Source: Verrucomicrobiales bacterium
GTDB taxonomy: Bacteria > Verrucomicrobiota > Verrucomicrobiia > Limisphaerales > J093
Reading direction: 5' to 3'
Length of the DNA: 64,000 nucleotides
NCBI GenBank assembly: GCA_015075445.1
Contig: JABTUJ010000030.1
Location: 1-64,000, forward strand
Part shown: positions 9,574-18,944 of the stretch, one piece after another
How positions within the stretch are numbered: the first letter of the stretch is position 1
Layout of the letters: each line of letters opens with the position of its first letter
Program-made: the position numbers and the translations under genes
Notes under the pieces: generated by a model
What the model was told of the DNA's origin: nothing
The model's database searches: none
The model's input: the letters and a program-made list of their open reading frames with translations, nothing else

Positions 9574-11046
9574 TCAGCGGGCGCTCGCCCGGTAAAAGCG
9601 CTTCGCCTCACCGGCCGCCGCCGGATCCGTGAACTCGACGACGCCGTCAGCCCCGGCGGTCGCCGTGCCCACCACCACCCACTCGCGGAGATCGGGGCAC
9701 GCCTCCAGGCGATACGATCGGCCCGGGTCGCCCAGGAGCTGGATGCGCGCTTCCACCCCGGGTGGCGAGATCAGGACGAAGGTCGGGGCCTCGAGCGGTT
9801 GCAGGTAATGCATCCACACGTGCTCCGCCAGCAGATGCCCGGCCGCCTGGCCCGTGGCGATCGCGGAAGGGAAGTGGATGCCGCCATACACACGGCTCAC
9901 CGCGCTCTCGTCCGCCGCCACGGCAAAACCCGCGTAGGAACGCATCACCTCCGGCAGTTCATCCGACCCCACCGTGAACGCCACCGCATCGGTCCCGAAA
10001 TAGTGCGCCAGCATGGTGGCGGCGGCCCGGCTGAACATGCTGTGGCCCGAGGTGTACTCAGGAAAAGGCGGCGTCACGACAAAGGACGACCAGTTCGGAT
10101 CGGCCACGATGTCCGGGTCGGTGTCCGGGTTGGCCTCGCGGATCGCGGTCACCGGACGCCAGTAGTCGTACCTGTACTTCGCCTCCCAACACGAGATGGC
10201 CGCGTCGGCCAGGGCCAGGTTGACGAGGGCCAGGAGACGGGCTTCTTCGGGAATGGAGAGTTCCCGGTCCTGCGCCACCCGCACGGCGATGCGGTTCCAG
10301 TGGCCGGGGGGAGTCTCGGTGCCGGGCCCGTTCGCCCAGAACTCGGCGATCTGGGACTGATCGGGAGTCCGCACCGACCCCACGGCCGCCCCATACGTCT
10401 TCACGACGTTCACCTCGAAGGCATACGCGGAACTCCCCACGGGCGGTGGTGGATGCGGCCGGAACTGGGCGGCGCTCGTCATGGTGAACGGGGTCACCTG
10501 GCCCCAGTGCGGGAGCAGCGCGGGCGCGTGGGCGGGGGGGGTGGGGCGCCACACCCCCGGCTGATCGCCCGCTGTGTAGTCCGCGGGTTGCGTCGTCCCG
10601 TCGCTGGCTCGCAGCGCGAGGATGGCGGCCCCCACCTGCTGTCCCCACGAAAGGCCGTCCTGTTTGGCCGGGCCTTCCGGCACGGCGGACACGAGCTCGA
10701 GGTAAACCACCTCCAGGTTCGTGCGCTGGATCTCGCTGCTCGGGAACAGGTGGCGCAGCACCTCATACGCCGCGCCCGACACGGCGGCTTCGAGCGAGGC
10801 ACCCTCCGGCGCGTGGTCCGTGACGTGGTACGGGCGATGCATTCGCTGGATACCAGTCACGGCGTCGTGAATCGCCACATGCAGCAGGGCGAGCCCGCGC
10901 GATGCCACGGGCGGGTTGCTGCGGGCGGCGCGGATGGCGGCGCGGGCGGCTTCGTTCCACTCGGCCACGGGGCCGGCGCGGAGCAGGCCGGTCGGGAGCA
11001 GCGCGAGGAGGCAGCAGGTCCGGAGGTTCAGGCGACGGGTTCGCAT
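9574..11046 (-). CDS. Vanadium-dependent haloperoxidase-like phosphatase
   Basis: This is a 490-residue exported protein of the PAP2/vanadium haloperoxidase superfamily. A signal peptide occupies residues 1-24 (start chosen at MRTRRLNLR). The vanadate/phosphate-binding elements are visible: KYRYDYWRPVTAIR with Lys290 and Arg297, EYTSGHS with Ser333, Gly334 and His335, and SRVYGGIHFPSA with Arg385 and His391. It either halogenates using H2O2 or acts as an acid phosphatase; sequence alone does not decide. The last 70 residues are a separate module (YRLEACPDLREW ... VEFTDPAAAGEAKRFYRA) that also ends the Calx-beta protein at 42967-45630, and may be a surface or sorting domain. Confidence 0.88.
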   Translation of the reverse strand: MRTRRLNLRTCCLLALLPTGLLRAGPVAEWNEAARAAIRAARSNPPVASRGLALLHVAIHDAVTGIQRMHRPYHVTDHAPEGASLEAAVSGAAYEVLRHLFPSSEIQRTNLEVVYLELVSAVPEGPAKQDGLSWGQQVGAAILALRASDGTTQPADYTAGDQPGVWRPTPPAHAPALLPHWGQVTPFTMTSAAQFRPHPPPPVGSSAYAFEVNVVKTYGAAVGSVRTPDQSQIAEFWANGPGTETPPGHWNRIAVRVAQDRELSIPEEARLLALVNLALADAAISCWEAKYRYDYWRPVTAIREANPDTDPDIVADPNWSSFVVTPPFPEYTSGHSMFSRAAATMLAHYFGTDAVAFTVGSDELPEVMRSYAGFAVAADESAVSRVYGGIHFPSAIATGQAAGHLLAEHVWMHYLQPLEAPTFVLISPPGVEARIQLLGDPGRSYRLEACPDLREWVVVGTATAGADGVVEFTDPAAAGEAKRFYRASAR

Positions 11047-11202
11047 GGGTTGTCGGCCGGGTTGAGTTAAACATTCACTGATTCCATGCATTATTAATTC
11101 ATCATGCGCAACCGCCTGCGACTTCTGTGACCAACCGCCGGAAGTCTGCCGCGAGACGCGCGCTGGCGGGGGCCAAACGGACTGCCGACGTGGAGCGTGG
11201 GT

Positions 11203-11271
11203 CGTTCAGCGTTGGACGTTGAGCGTTGGACGTTGAGCGTTGGACGTTGAGCGTTGGATGTTGAGCGTTGA
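11203..11271. repeat. Heptamer tandem repeat (TTGGACG/TTGAGCG)
   Basis: About nine tandem 7-mers alternate between TTGGACG and TTGAGCG just upstream of nagB. They resemble the array at 8118-8228 but have a regular 14-nt super-period. They end about 30 bp before the nagB start, so they may lie in its leader or promoter region. Confidence 0.85.
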
Positions 11272-11303
11272 ACCTTCCTCTCCTCCGGTCCATCTTTCCC
11301 GCC

Positions 11304-12104
11304 ATGAGCGCCTCCCTTCCCCTCGACTCGTTTGCGGCGACCTCGCGCGACCTGCGCGTAGATGCCCTCGAAGTCCGCGTTTTCCCGAACCAGAGCGAGA
11401 TGGCGGCGGCCGCGGCGTTTGTGGCGGCCGATTGTCTGAACGCCGCCATTGCGCATCGGGACGAGGCCCGCGCGATTGTGGCGTCCGCCACCTCCCAGGT
11501 GCAGTTCCTCGCGGCGCTGACGGCGGTGGCCGACGTCGACTGGTCGCGGGTCACGCTCTTTCACATGGACGAGTACTTGGGGGTGAGCGCCGATCACCCG
11601 GCGAGTTTCCGGCGCTTCCTGCGCGAGCACGTCACCGGCCGGATCCAGCCGCGGGCATTGCACCTGATTGGCGGCGACGCGCCGGAACCGCTGAAGGAGA
11701 TTGCCCGCTATCAGGCGTTGCTCGAAGCGGCGCCGATCGATCTCTGCTGCCTGGGCATCGGCGAGAACGGGCACGTGGCCTTCAACGACCCGCCCGTGGC
11801 GGACTTCGACGATCCCCACACCCTCAAGCTGGTGCAGCTCGACGAGGCTTGTCGCCGGCAGCAGGTGGGCGAGGGCTGCTTCCCCACGATCGCCGACGTA
11901 CCGCAATATGCGTACACCCTCACCGTGCCGGCGCTCTGCCGGGCTCACCGGCTAGTCTGCGTCGTGCCGGAGCGGCGCAAGGCCGTGGCCGTGCGCGACG
12001 CCTTGCGCGGTCCCATCGCCTCCTCCTGTCCGGCCTCGATCCTGCGGCGACAAGCCCACGCCACCCTCTTCCTGGACGCGGAATCGGCCGAACTGATTGG
12101 CTGA
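11304..12104 (+). CDS. nagB: Glucosamine-6-phosphate deaminase
   Basis: This is a 266-residue member of the NagB/RpiA/isomerase fold. It is expected to convert glucosamine-6-phosphate to fructose-6-phosphate and ammonia in amino-sugar catabolism in the cytoplasm. Family motifs are clear: FHMDEYLGV near residue 89 (catalytic Asp) and GIGENGHVAFNDP near residue 152, the family GIGxDGHIAFNEP with an Asp-to-Glu/Asn variation. C-terminal segments close to VPALCRAHRLVCVVPERRKA complete the fold. It stands alone, with no nagA or transporter beside it. The start ATG follows the heptamer repeat array. Confidence 0.93.
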   Translation: MSASLPLDSFAATSRDLRVDALEVRVFPNQSEMAAAAAFVAADCLNAAIAHRDEARAIVASATSQVQFLAALTAVADVDWSRVTLFHMDEYLGVSADHPASFRRFLREHVTGRIQPRALHLIGGDAPEPLKEIARYQALLEAAPIDLCCLGIGENGHVAFNDPPVADFDDPHTLKLVQLDEACRRQQVGEGCFPTIADVPQYAYTLTVPALCRAHRLVCVVPERRKAVAVRDALRGPIASSCPASILRRQAHATLFLDAESAELIG

Positions 12105-12196
12105 CCGGGGCGGCTATGCCGCGGCTTGACCGCGGTCAAGCCCGCGTCAGCGCGTCGTAACTTCCGGCGCGCCGAGGGCTCTGCTCCGGCGTGTCG

Positions 12197-13396
12197 ATGC
12201 AACCTGCCAGCGTTCTCGGATGGCTCCGCCGCTCCTGGAAATGGCTGCTCCTGCTGGCCGTGGCCGGCGTGGCAGTGGCCCGCGTGAAGTTCGCCCCCGT
12301 GCCGGTCGCAGCCGTGCCTGTACGACTGGACACCATCGTGGCCGAGGTGATGGGCACCGGCACCCTCGAAGCCCGCGTCAAGACCACCCTCAGTCCCCGC
12401 ATCCAGGAGCGCCTGGCCGAAGTCCTCGTGGACCAGGGCGACACCGTGCAGAGTGGCCAGTTGCTGGCCCGGTTGGACGCGGGCGAACTCGAGCGGCAGC
12501 TCGCCGTGGCCAAAGCCACCCTGGACGCCGTGAAGGCCAGCCTCGCCCGGACGCGCGCAGACGAGGAACGGGCGCTGGCGGTGCAGGAACAGGCGCGGCT
12601 GACCCACGACCGTGCCCTGGCCTTGCGCGCCACCCAGATTGCCGCCCAGGCCGACGTGGACAAGGCCATCGAGCTGCGCCAGGTGGCGGACGCCGAGGTC
12701 AACCGCGCCCGCGCCGCCATCGCGGAGGCCGAATTGCAGGTCATCACCGCGGAACGCAACCTCGCGTTTCACCGCGAACGCCTCGGCTTCACGCAACTCA
12801 CGAGTCCGTACGACGGACTGGTCGTGCGGCGCGATCGCGACCCCGGCGGGGTGGTGGTCCCAGGCAGTTCCGTCCTTCATGTCATCTCGACCAATGAACT
12901 CTGGGTTTCGGCGTGGGTGGACGAGACGGCCATGGCCGACCTCGCCCCGGACCAGCCGGCGCGCGTCGTCTTCCGCAGCCTGCCTGACACCCCCTTCCCG
13001 GGGCGCGTGGCCCGGCTCGGACGGGAAGCTGACCGGGAGACGCGCGAGTTCCTGGTGGACGTGCGCGTCGAGCAACTGCCCGCGAACTGGGCCGTGGGCC
13101 AGCGCGCCGAGGTCTTCATCGAGACCGGGCGCCGGACGGCGGTGCCGGTGATTCCGCAGCGGTGGGTGGTCTGGCGCGGACGCGAATCCGGCGTCTTCGT
13201 GGACGTCCAGGGCAAGGCCCAATGGCGCGCGGTCCGCCTCGGCTTGCAGGGTCGGGACCTCGTCGAAGTGACGGAGGGTCTCGCGGAGAACGATCGTGTC
13301 GTGGCGCCTCTGGGTGCTCGGGCCAAGCCGCTCCAGGCCGGTCAACGGGTGAAAGTGCCCACCGACGACACGGGACCACGGGCCGGGGGGCGTTGA
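12197..13396 (+). CDS. HlyD-family efflux adaptor (DevB-like)
   Basis: This periplasmic membrane-fusion protein is about 399 residues long. An N-terminal membrane anchor (KWLLLLAVAGVAVARV) is followed by a barrel-sandwich hybrid with a long alpha-hairpin (about residues 85-190, rich in AEAELQVITAERN-type heptads) and a C-terminal beta domain. It would link the inner-membrane ABC pump encoded by the next two genes to an outer-membrane channel. It could start at a GTG six bases earlier (12191). The gap to the permease is 3 bp, so this is a three-gene operon. Confidence 0.9.
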   Translation: MQPASVLGWLRRSWKWLLLLAVAGVAVARVKFAPVPVAAVPVRLDTIVAEVMGTGTLEARVKTTLSPRIQERLAEVLVDQGDTVQSGQLLARLDAGELERQLAVAKATLDAVKASLARTRADEERALAVQEQARLTHDRALALRATQIAAQADVDKAIELRQVADAEVNRARAAIAEAELQVITAERNLAFHRERLGFTQLTSPYDGLVVRRDRDPGGVVVPGSSVLHVISTNELWVSAWVDETAMADLAPDQPARVVFRSLPDTPFPGRVARLGREADRETREFLVDVRVEQLPANWAVGQRAEVFIETGRRTAVPVIPQRWVVWRGRESGVFVDVQGKAQWRAVRLGLQGRDLVEVTEGLAENDRVVAPLGARAKPLQAGQRVKVPTDDTGPRAGGR

Positions 13397-13399
13397 GGC

Positions 13400-14614
13400 A
13401 TGAATCTCGCCGTCCGCGACATCCGCCATCACCTCGCCCGGTTCGTGCTGACGACGGTGGGGATCGGCCTGTTGCTCATGATCGTGATGGGCATGGGCGG
13501 GATCTACCGGGGGTTAATCACGGAGGCCATACTGCTGGTGGACCGGATCGGGGCGGACCTCTGGCTGGTGCAAGGCAACACGCGCGGGCCGTTTGCCGAG
13601 ATCTCGCGCGTGGCAGCGAACCTGGAAGATCGGGCGCGGGCCGTGCCGGGGGTGGCGGGCGCGCGGAGATTCGTGTCGCACACCGTGCAGCGGGCCCATC
13701 ACGGTCGGCCGTTGCGGATCGTGGTGCAGGGCTTGTCCTGGCCCGAGGATCGGGGCGCGTGGCTGCCCTTGGTGGCGGGCCGCCCTTTGGGACAGGCGCA
13801 TTACGAGATGATCGCCGACCGCACGCTCGGGTTGGCGCTCGGCGAGACGATCCAGCTCGGCAAAGACCACTACACCGTCGTCGGCCTCACGCAGGGCATG
13901 GTGGGATCGGGTGGCGATGGGCTCGGCTTCTTCAGCGTCGCCGACGCGCAGGCCATTCAGTTCGACGAGCCGCCCGAGGCCGTCCGCCTCGAACGGGCCG
14001 CGCGCTTTGAGCGCGTCACCCGAACCGATCTGGGTCGGGTGCAACCGGCGCTGGCCGAGCGCGGGGCCGGGCCGGCGGCGGACATCCCGGCGCTGGGCCG
14101 GCCGCTGGTCAGTGCCGTCATGGTCACGTTGGCACCGGGGGCCGACCCCGCCGCGGTGGCGGAGGCCTTTTCGCGCTGGCCGGATGTCACCGTGTACACG
14201 ACCGCTGCGCAGCGCGACCTGCTGTTGTCCGGCATGGTGGACAAGGCCCGCCGGCAACTGGGGCTGTTCCGCGTCCTGCTGGTCATCATCTCGGCCATCA
14301 TCATGGCCCTGATCATCTACACGCTCACCCTGGACAAGCTCCACGACATCGCGATGCTGAAACTCATCGGCGCGCGCAACCGCGTCATCGTCGGGCTGAT
14401 CCTGCAACAGTCGCTGTTGATCGGTGCGCTGGGCTACGGCCTGGCCTGGTGGCTTGGTCAGTACGCCTTCCCCCGGTTCCCGCGCCTGGTCGTGATCGAG
14501 ACCGCGGATCTCCTGGCCCTGGCGGCGATCGTGCTCGCCATCTCCGTCCTGGCCAGCCTGCTCGGGATCGGCAAGGCGTTGCGGGTCGAGCCCAACAAAG
14601 TCCTCGCCGCATGA
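13400..14614 (+). CDS. ABC transporter permease (DevC/FtsX type)
   Basis: This 404-residue inner-membrane permease has one N-terminal helix (about residues 16-34) and a large periplasmic MacB-like domain. Three helices lie in the C-terminal third: LFRVLLVIISAIIMALIIYT, the LLIGALGYGLAWWLGQY region and LALAAIVLAISVLASLL. Its stop overlaps the ATG of the ATPase gene (ATGA at 14611-14614). With the adaptor before it, it forms a DevBCA-like exporter; in cyanobacteria such pumps export glycolipids, but the substrate here is unknown. Confidence 0.9.
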   Translation: MNLAVRDIRHHLARFVLTTVGIGLLLMIVMGMGGIYRGLITEAILLVDRIGADLWLVQGNTRGPFAEISRVAANLEDRARAVPGVAGARRFVSHTVQRAHHGRPLRIVVQGLSWPEDRGAWLPLVAGRPLGQAHYEMIADRTLGLALGETIQLGKDHYTVVGLTQGMVGSGGDGLGFFSVADAQAIQFDEPPEAVRLERAARFERVTRTDLGRVQPALAERGAGPAADIPALGRPLVSAVMVTLAPGADPAAVAEAFSRWPDVTVYTTAAQRDLLLSGMVDKARRQLGLFRVLLVIISAIIMALIIYTLTLDKLHDIAMLKLIGARNRVIVGLILQQSLLIGALGYGLAWWLGQYAFPRFPRLVVIETADLLALAAIVLAISVLASLLGIGKALRVEPNKVLAA

Positions 14615-15351
14615 CCGCGCCCACCACCGTTCCGCCCGCTCTCGAAGCCGAGCGTCTCACGAAGGTGTACGGCCGCGGGAACACCGAGGTCGTGGCCTTG
14701 CGCGACGTCTCCTTGCAGGTGGCCGCGGGCGAGGTCGTGGCGTTGCTCGGGCCGAGCGGTGCCGGCAAATCCACGCTGCTCACCGCCCTCGGCCTCGTCA
14801 ACCCCCCGACGCGCGGCCGGATCCTCGTCCGGGGTCAGGCGGTGCTGGACGGCGACCGGGCGCTCACGGACCTGCGCGCCTTTCGCCGGCGCCATCTTGG
14901 GTTCGTGTTCCAGAAGGCGAACCTCATCCCCTTCCTTACCGCCCTCGAGAACGTGCAGGTGGCCCTCGAGATCAATGATGTGCCGCCGCGGGAAGCCCGC
15001 CGCCGTGGCCTCGAGTTGCTCGAGTACCTCGGCGTTGCCGACCGTGCCCGCAACCATCCCGACGCCCTCTCCGGTGGCCAGCAGCAGCGCGTGGCCGTCG
15101 CCCGCGCGCTCGCCAACCAACCCGACGTCATCCTGGCCGATGAACCCACCGCCGCGCTCGACAGCCACCGGGGGCGCCAGGTCATGGAGTTGTTCGCTCG
15201 CGTCGCCCACGAGCGCGGTGCCGCCGTGATCGTGGTCACCCACGACCATCGCGCCCTCGACCTCTTTGACCGCACCTTCGAGATGGAAGACGGCCGGTTG
15301 CGGGTGGGGAATGGCCCGGCGTCTGGCGGACCCTCCGGCATCGGGGGCTGA
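14611..15351 (+). CDS. ABC transporter ATP-binding protein (DevA/LolD type)
   Basis: This 246-residue ATPase has Walker A GPSGAGKST (about residues 47-55), the Q-loop in FVFQKANLIPFL, signature LSGGQQQRVAVARAL, Walker B VILADEPTAALD and the H-loop VVTHDHRAL. It belongs to the MacB/LolD class that powers mechanotransmission exporters. Its start overlaps the permease stop by four bases, indicating coupled translation with the HlyD-like and permease genes. Confidence 0.94.
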   Translation: MTAPTTVPPALEAERLTKVYGRGNTEVVALRDVSLQVAAGEVVALLGPSGAGKSTLLTALGLVNPPTRGRILVRGQAVLDGDRALTDLRAFRRRHLGFVFQKANLIPFLTALENVQVALEINDVPPREARRRGLELLEYLGVADRARNHPDALSGGQQQRVAVARALANQPDVILADEPTAALDSHRGRQVMELFARVAHERGAAVIVVTHDHRALDLFDRTFEMEDGRLRVGNGPASGGPSGIGG

Positions 15352-15444
15352 AGTCCGGCCGCGCCCGGCCGGCGCACAAACGCCTCCGGCCGGCGAAAGC
15401 GCTGTAACCTTTCGCACCTTCCGCGGCTCGGCTTCCCGCAGGTT

Positions 15445-15798
15445 ATGGCCGTGCTCAAGCCCCGCGTCTTCGTCTGGCGCACCTTCACCTCCGTGCTCCT
15501 GGCCGCGTGCTTTCTGGGCGCGCTGGTGAGCGGCTCGGTGTTGTTCCTGGCGCCGCCCGGCCGGATCGCCAACTGGACCCAGTGGACCGTCGGCGGCGTG
15601 ACCAAACACGAGTGGGCCGCCCTGCATGTCAGCTTCAGCGCCGTGTTTCTGGTCGGCGTGATCCTCCATGTCTTCTTCAACTGGCGACCGCTGGTGAGCT
15701 ACTTCAAGAACGGCTACGACCGCCCCTTCGAGTTGGTCGAGTTGATTCGCGGTCCCCATCCGAAACCGACCCCGGACGATCCTCCGCCGACACCATGA
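15445..15798 (+). CDS. DUF4405 membrane protein
   Basis: This 117-residue protein has two transmembrane helices (about residues 13-33 and 62-80) and paired histidines (KHEWAALHVSF, GVILHVFFNW) that fit the DUF4405 family. Those proteins resemble cytochrome b561 and may bind haem in the membrane. It lies about 90 bp after the ABC ATPase and directly before a haem-c lipoprotein gene. It could take part in periplasmic electron transfer. Confidence 0.8.
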   Translation: MAVLKPRVFVWRTFTSVLLAACFLGALVSGSVLFLAPPGRIANWTQWTVGGVTKHEWAALHVSFSAVFLVGVILHVFFNWRPLVSYFKNGYDRPFELVELIRGPHPKPTPDDPPPTP

Positions 15799-15889
15799 CA
15801 CCCCGTCCCCTCGCACCGTCGCACCGTCCCACCGTCCCACCCTCCCCCCCTCCCCACCTACCCCCCGCCCCCCCGACCCCCACCGTCCC

Positions 15890-16507
15890 CTGCCAGACCT
15901 CCTCCTCCGCCCTCTTGGCTGCCCGATCCTGCTGCCGCTTCTCCTCACCGCCTGCCGTCCGGGGGTAGACGCTTCGAGCGCCGCGCCGCCTTTGCCCGCG
16001 GCCGTCGAAACCGCCGTCCGTGAACGGGGGCGAGCCATCACCGCTCAGGCGTTCGGTCTCCTCAGCACCAACCTGGTCCAGGCGCTCGCCGCGGGGGGCA
16101 TTACCAACGCGCTCCCCTACTGCTCGGAGAAGGCCTACCCGCTTACGGCACTGGTGGCAGCGACGAACGACGTCACGATCCGGCGGGTAACCCATCGGCC
16201 CCGGAACCCCACCAACGCCGCCACAGGCATCGAGTGGGACCTCCTGCGGAAGTACCAGCTCGCCCTTGGACGCGGCGAGACCCTCGCGCCGACGGTCCGC
16301 GCCGGCACCAACGGCCAGGTCACGTTCTACTCCCCTATCGTCATCACCAACCCACTCTGCCTCCAATGCCACGGCGTTCCCGGGACGGACCTCGCCCCGT
16401 CCACCACCGCGCTGCTGCGACAACTCTACCCGCAGGACGAAGCCACCGGCTTCAGGCTGGGCGACCTGCGCGGTCTGTGGCGCGTGGACTTCGCGCGTCT
16501 CCCCTGA
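15890..16507 (+). CDS. DUF3365 (Tll0287-like) haem lipoprotein, start uncertain
   Basis: The frame contains a DUF3365 domain with one haem-c motif, CLQCH, at about 16360. Typical blocks are present: YCSEKAYPLT, RNPTNAATGIEW and a Tll0287-like end. The earliest ordinary start is TTG at 15992, but that would leave no export signal. Upstream in the same frame is a convincing lipoprotein leader (LLPLLLTAC, lipobox Cys encoded near 15953) with no ATG, GTG or TTG before it. I extended to a CTG at 15890. The true start may be the ATG at 15795 if the C-rich tract at 15800-15890 contains a frameshift. Confidence 0.65.
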   Translation: MPDLLLRPLGCPILLPLLLTACRPGVDASSAAPPLPAAVETAVRERGRAITAQAFGLLSTNLVQALAAGGITNALPYCSEKAYPLTALVAATNDVTIRRVTHRPRNPTNAATGIEWDLLRKYQLALGRGETLAPTVRAGTNGQVTFYSPIVITNPLCLQCHGVPGTDLAPSTTALLRQLYPQDEATGFRLGDLRGLWRVDFARLP

Positions 16508-16768
16508 GGCACTGCCGGGGTCGGACCACGGCAAGACGTTGATGGGTGCAGGGATGAGACCGATGCCCCCCTTCCTGGACGACGTTGGCAGCAACTTCTG
16601 ACCTCGAATTCTGACCCCAAAGCCCTGACGGATCATCGCGGGAGGGTCGGCGGGCTGCTTGTTCTGTTGGAGGTCAAAACCAGCCCGGAGAATGGGCTCT
16701 TAGGCAGCCCCACGGCTTCGGAATCCCACTAACCGACTCCACGCAAAGCGCTTCTCGTGGTCCGACCC

Positions 16769-17051
16769 GAATGGCGCTGTGGCGAGGCGCTCCTCCAAGC
16801 CCGTTCCCGGCGCCAGCGCCAGCAACGCCTTGACGAACTGTTCGGCGGCATCGCGGCCGACTCACTCCCGGACCGTCCCGGTCGCCGCGAACCGCCGCGG
16901 TCAAACGCCGTCCCAGACCCTACCCGCTCCTGAACCGGCCCCGCAGCAAGCGCAAGGAAATCCAACACCAAGACCGCTCCTACAGGAACCGTCCCTCTGC
17001 CGAAAAGTGCGGCAAGACTGCGATGGCTAAACCAACTGCCTTTCATGTTTG
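16769..17051 (+). pseudogene. IS4-family transposase C-terminal remnant
   Basis: Two frames joined by a one-base shift near 16901 read like the end of an IS4-family transposase: RQRQQRLDELFGGIAAD, then DRPGRREPPR, then VKRRPRPYPLLNRPRSKRKE and a stop at 17049. The RREPR-VKRRPKPYPLL motif is characteristic of that tail. No N-terminal part or terminal repeats are visible in 16508-17172, so this is an old fragment. The rest of this gap shows no gene. Confidence 0.65.
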
Positions 17052-17172
17052 ACCCCATTGCTCCTCTCGGGACGCGCGAAATCGGTTGCCGCCGCCGCCC
17101 GACACCGGCATGGTCAGCGGCGTAGCATGCACGGTCGGACCAGCACCGTGCCGAGTATCAACCCTCAAGGCT

Positions 17173-18135
17173 ATGAATGATTGCTTGAATCGACGTGATT
17201 TCCTCAAGTCCTCGATCGTCGCGGCGACGGCCGGTTCCGCGGCCCTCGCGCCGTCCCCGGCGGCCATGGCCGCTCCGGCCGAACTGCCCGGTGGACCACT
17301 GGCCCCGGCCCGGACGACGCTGCCTCAGGGCAAGATCGGGGGCGTCGAGTTCAGCCGGTTGATGCTGGGAGGCAACCTGATCAGCGGCTACGCCCATTCG
17401 CGGGATCTGGATTATGTCGCGCACCTGATGCGGCGCTACAACACCGACGCCAAGATCCTCGAGACCCTCGAGCTCGCCGAGATCCATGGCATCAACGTCA
17501 TCAACAGTTGGGTGCGCGACGGCATCACCCACCTCCAGCAGCACTGGAAGCGCGGGGGCAAGATGAAGTGGCTCGCCCAGGCCCGCGTGACCGGCGACGC
17601 CGGATTCGACCAGTTCAAGCAGGCCGCGGACCTCGGCGCGGTGGGCATTCACGTCACCGGCGACGTGGCCGACGAACTGGTGCGGCGCGGCGAGATCGAC
17701 ACCATCGCCCGGACCCTCGACCTCATTCGCGCCCGGAAGTGCGTCGCGGGCATCGGCGCGCACGGGCTGGGGACGGTGGTGGCCTGTGAACGCGCCAAGC
17801 TGAATCCGGACTTCTACATCAAGACCTTCCACTCGCACGACTACCACACGGCGCCGCGTCCCGACGAGACGGGCGACCTGGGGCGTTACGACAACTCCTG
17901 GTGCAAGGACCCGGAGGAAGTGGCCGAGGTCATGTTCACCGTGCGCCAGCCCTGGATTGCGTTCAAGGTGCTGGCTGCCGGCGCCATCCCGCCCGCGCGC
18001 GGTTTCCGCCATGCCTTCGAGGGCGGCGCAGACTTCATTCTCGTGGGCATGTTCGACTGGCAGATCGAGGAGGACGTCCGCCTCACCAAGGAAATCCTCG
18101 GCAGCCTCAAGCGCACCCGCCCCTGGCGGGGCTGA
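17173..18135 (+). CDS. Tat-exported aldo/keto-reductase-like protein
   Basis: This 320-residue protein has a clear twin-arginine leader (NRRDFLKSSIVAATAGSAA, residues 6-24). The mature part looks like a TIM-barrel of the aldo/keto-reductase type without the full catalytic tetrad that I could verify. It opens with KIGGVEFSRLMLGGNLISG and has GIHVTGDVADELVRRGEID in the middle. It ends with a barrel strand FILVGMFDWQIEEDV. Related proteins are common in Planctomycetota and Verrucomicrobiota as secreted oxidoreductases of unknown substrate. It is transcribed alone, convergent with the methyltransferase. Confidence 0.75.
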   Translation: MNDCLNRRDFLKSSIVAATAGSAALAPSPAAMAAPAELPGGPLAPARTTLPQGKIGGVEFSRLMLGGNLISGYAHSRDLDYVAHLMRRYNTDAKILETLELAEIHGINVINSWVRDGITHLQQHWKRGGKMKWLAQARVTGDAGFDQFKQAADLGAVGIHVTGDVADELVRRGEIDTIARTLDLIRARKCVAGIGAHGLGTVVACERAKLNPDFYIKTFHSHDYHTAPRPDETGDLGRYDNSWCKDPEEVAEVMFTVRQPWIAFKVLAAGAIPPARGFRHAFEGGADFILVGMFDWQIEEDVRLTKEILGSLKRTRPWRG

Positions 18136-18143
18136 GCATACGA

Positions 18144-18752
18144 TCAGTCTGAGTCTGCGGGGTCGGGGAAGCGGCGTGGCGAGTGGGCTTTGCGTCCGAC
18201 GAGTCCGAAGTGGTAGGGCGGCAGTTCGAGGACGGGGCTGGCGAGCTGGAAGCCTGCCTGGCACATCGGGCCCTGGCGCTGCTCCGGCCTGGGACGAATC
18301 GACAGGGCAGGTCCGCGCGGCGTGCGAGGGTCGCAGTTCCAGTGAATCACCCCCACCGCACCGCCGGGATGCAGGAGGCGCGCGGCTTCGGACAGGAGCG
18401 CCACGGGTTGCTCGGCGTGCAGGATGTTGAAGAGCAGCGCGTAGGTGACCGAGTCGTCGGCTAAGCCCGTGCCGTGGGTCGCGAAGTCGCGCAGCACGGC
18501 GCGCACATTGGGGAGACCCGCCTTCCGCACCTTCGCCTGCGTGGCTTCAAGCATGGCGGGTTCGATGTCGAAGGCGAACACGGTGCCCCGGGTCCGCGCG
18601 GCGGCGGCCACCGTGAAGGTCCCGTAACCGCAGCCGAACTCGGCGATGTCGGCCTGGGGATCGGTGAAGCCCAGTCGCGCCAGGATAGCTGGGGCGTCGA
18701 AGAATGTGGCCCAGAGGGCCTCTTCCGGCATGCCACTGTCGCGGACTTTCAT
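18144..18752 (-). CDS. Class I SAM-dependent methyltransferase
   Basis: This 202-residue protein has the Rossmann-like SAM-binding motif I (IAEFGCGYGTFTVAAA, about residues 36-51), an acidic end of strand 2 (FAFDIEP), and motif IV-like VTYALLFNILHAE. Its compact size fits Methyltransf_11/25 small-molecule enzymes. The substrate is unknown. It overlaps no neighbour and stops 8 bp from the convergent Tat protein gene. Confidence 0.85.
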   Translation of the reverse strand: MKVRDSGMPEEALWATFFDAPAILARLGFTDPQADIAEFGCGYGTFTVAAAARTRGTVFAFDIEPAMLEATQAKVRKAGLPNVRAVLRDFATHGTGLADDSVTYALLFNILHAEQPVALLSEAARLLHPGGAVGVIHWNCDPRTPRGPALSIRPRPEQRQGPMCQAGFQLASPVLELPPYHFGLVGRKAHSPRRFPDPADSD

Positions 18753-18944
18753 CGCCGAAGACGTTCAGGAGGCGGAGCGGGCGCTAGGTGCTGTCTTCAC
18801 GGGCTCCATGGAACTTGGGATCAAGCCTTCGGTCAACGGACCGGAGCGCGGCGTTGGGTTGATGTTGATGCACGGAGCACGCGGAGACTGGGATCGCAGT
18901 GAAAGGTTGATCCCGCTCCAGGCTGGCGGGACACTCGTTGCCAG

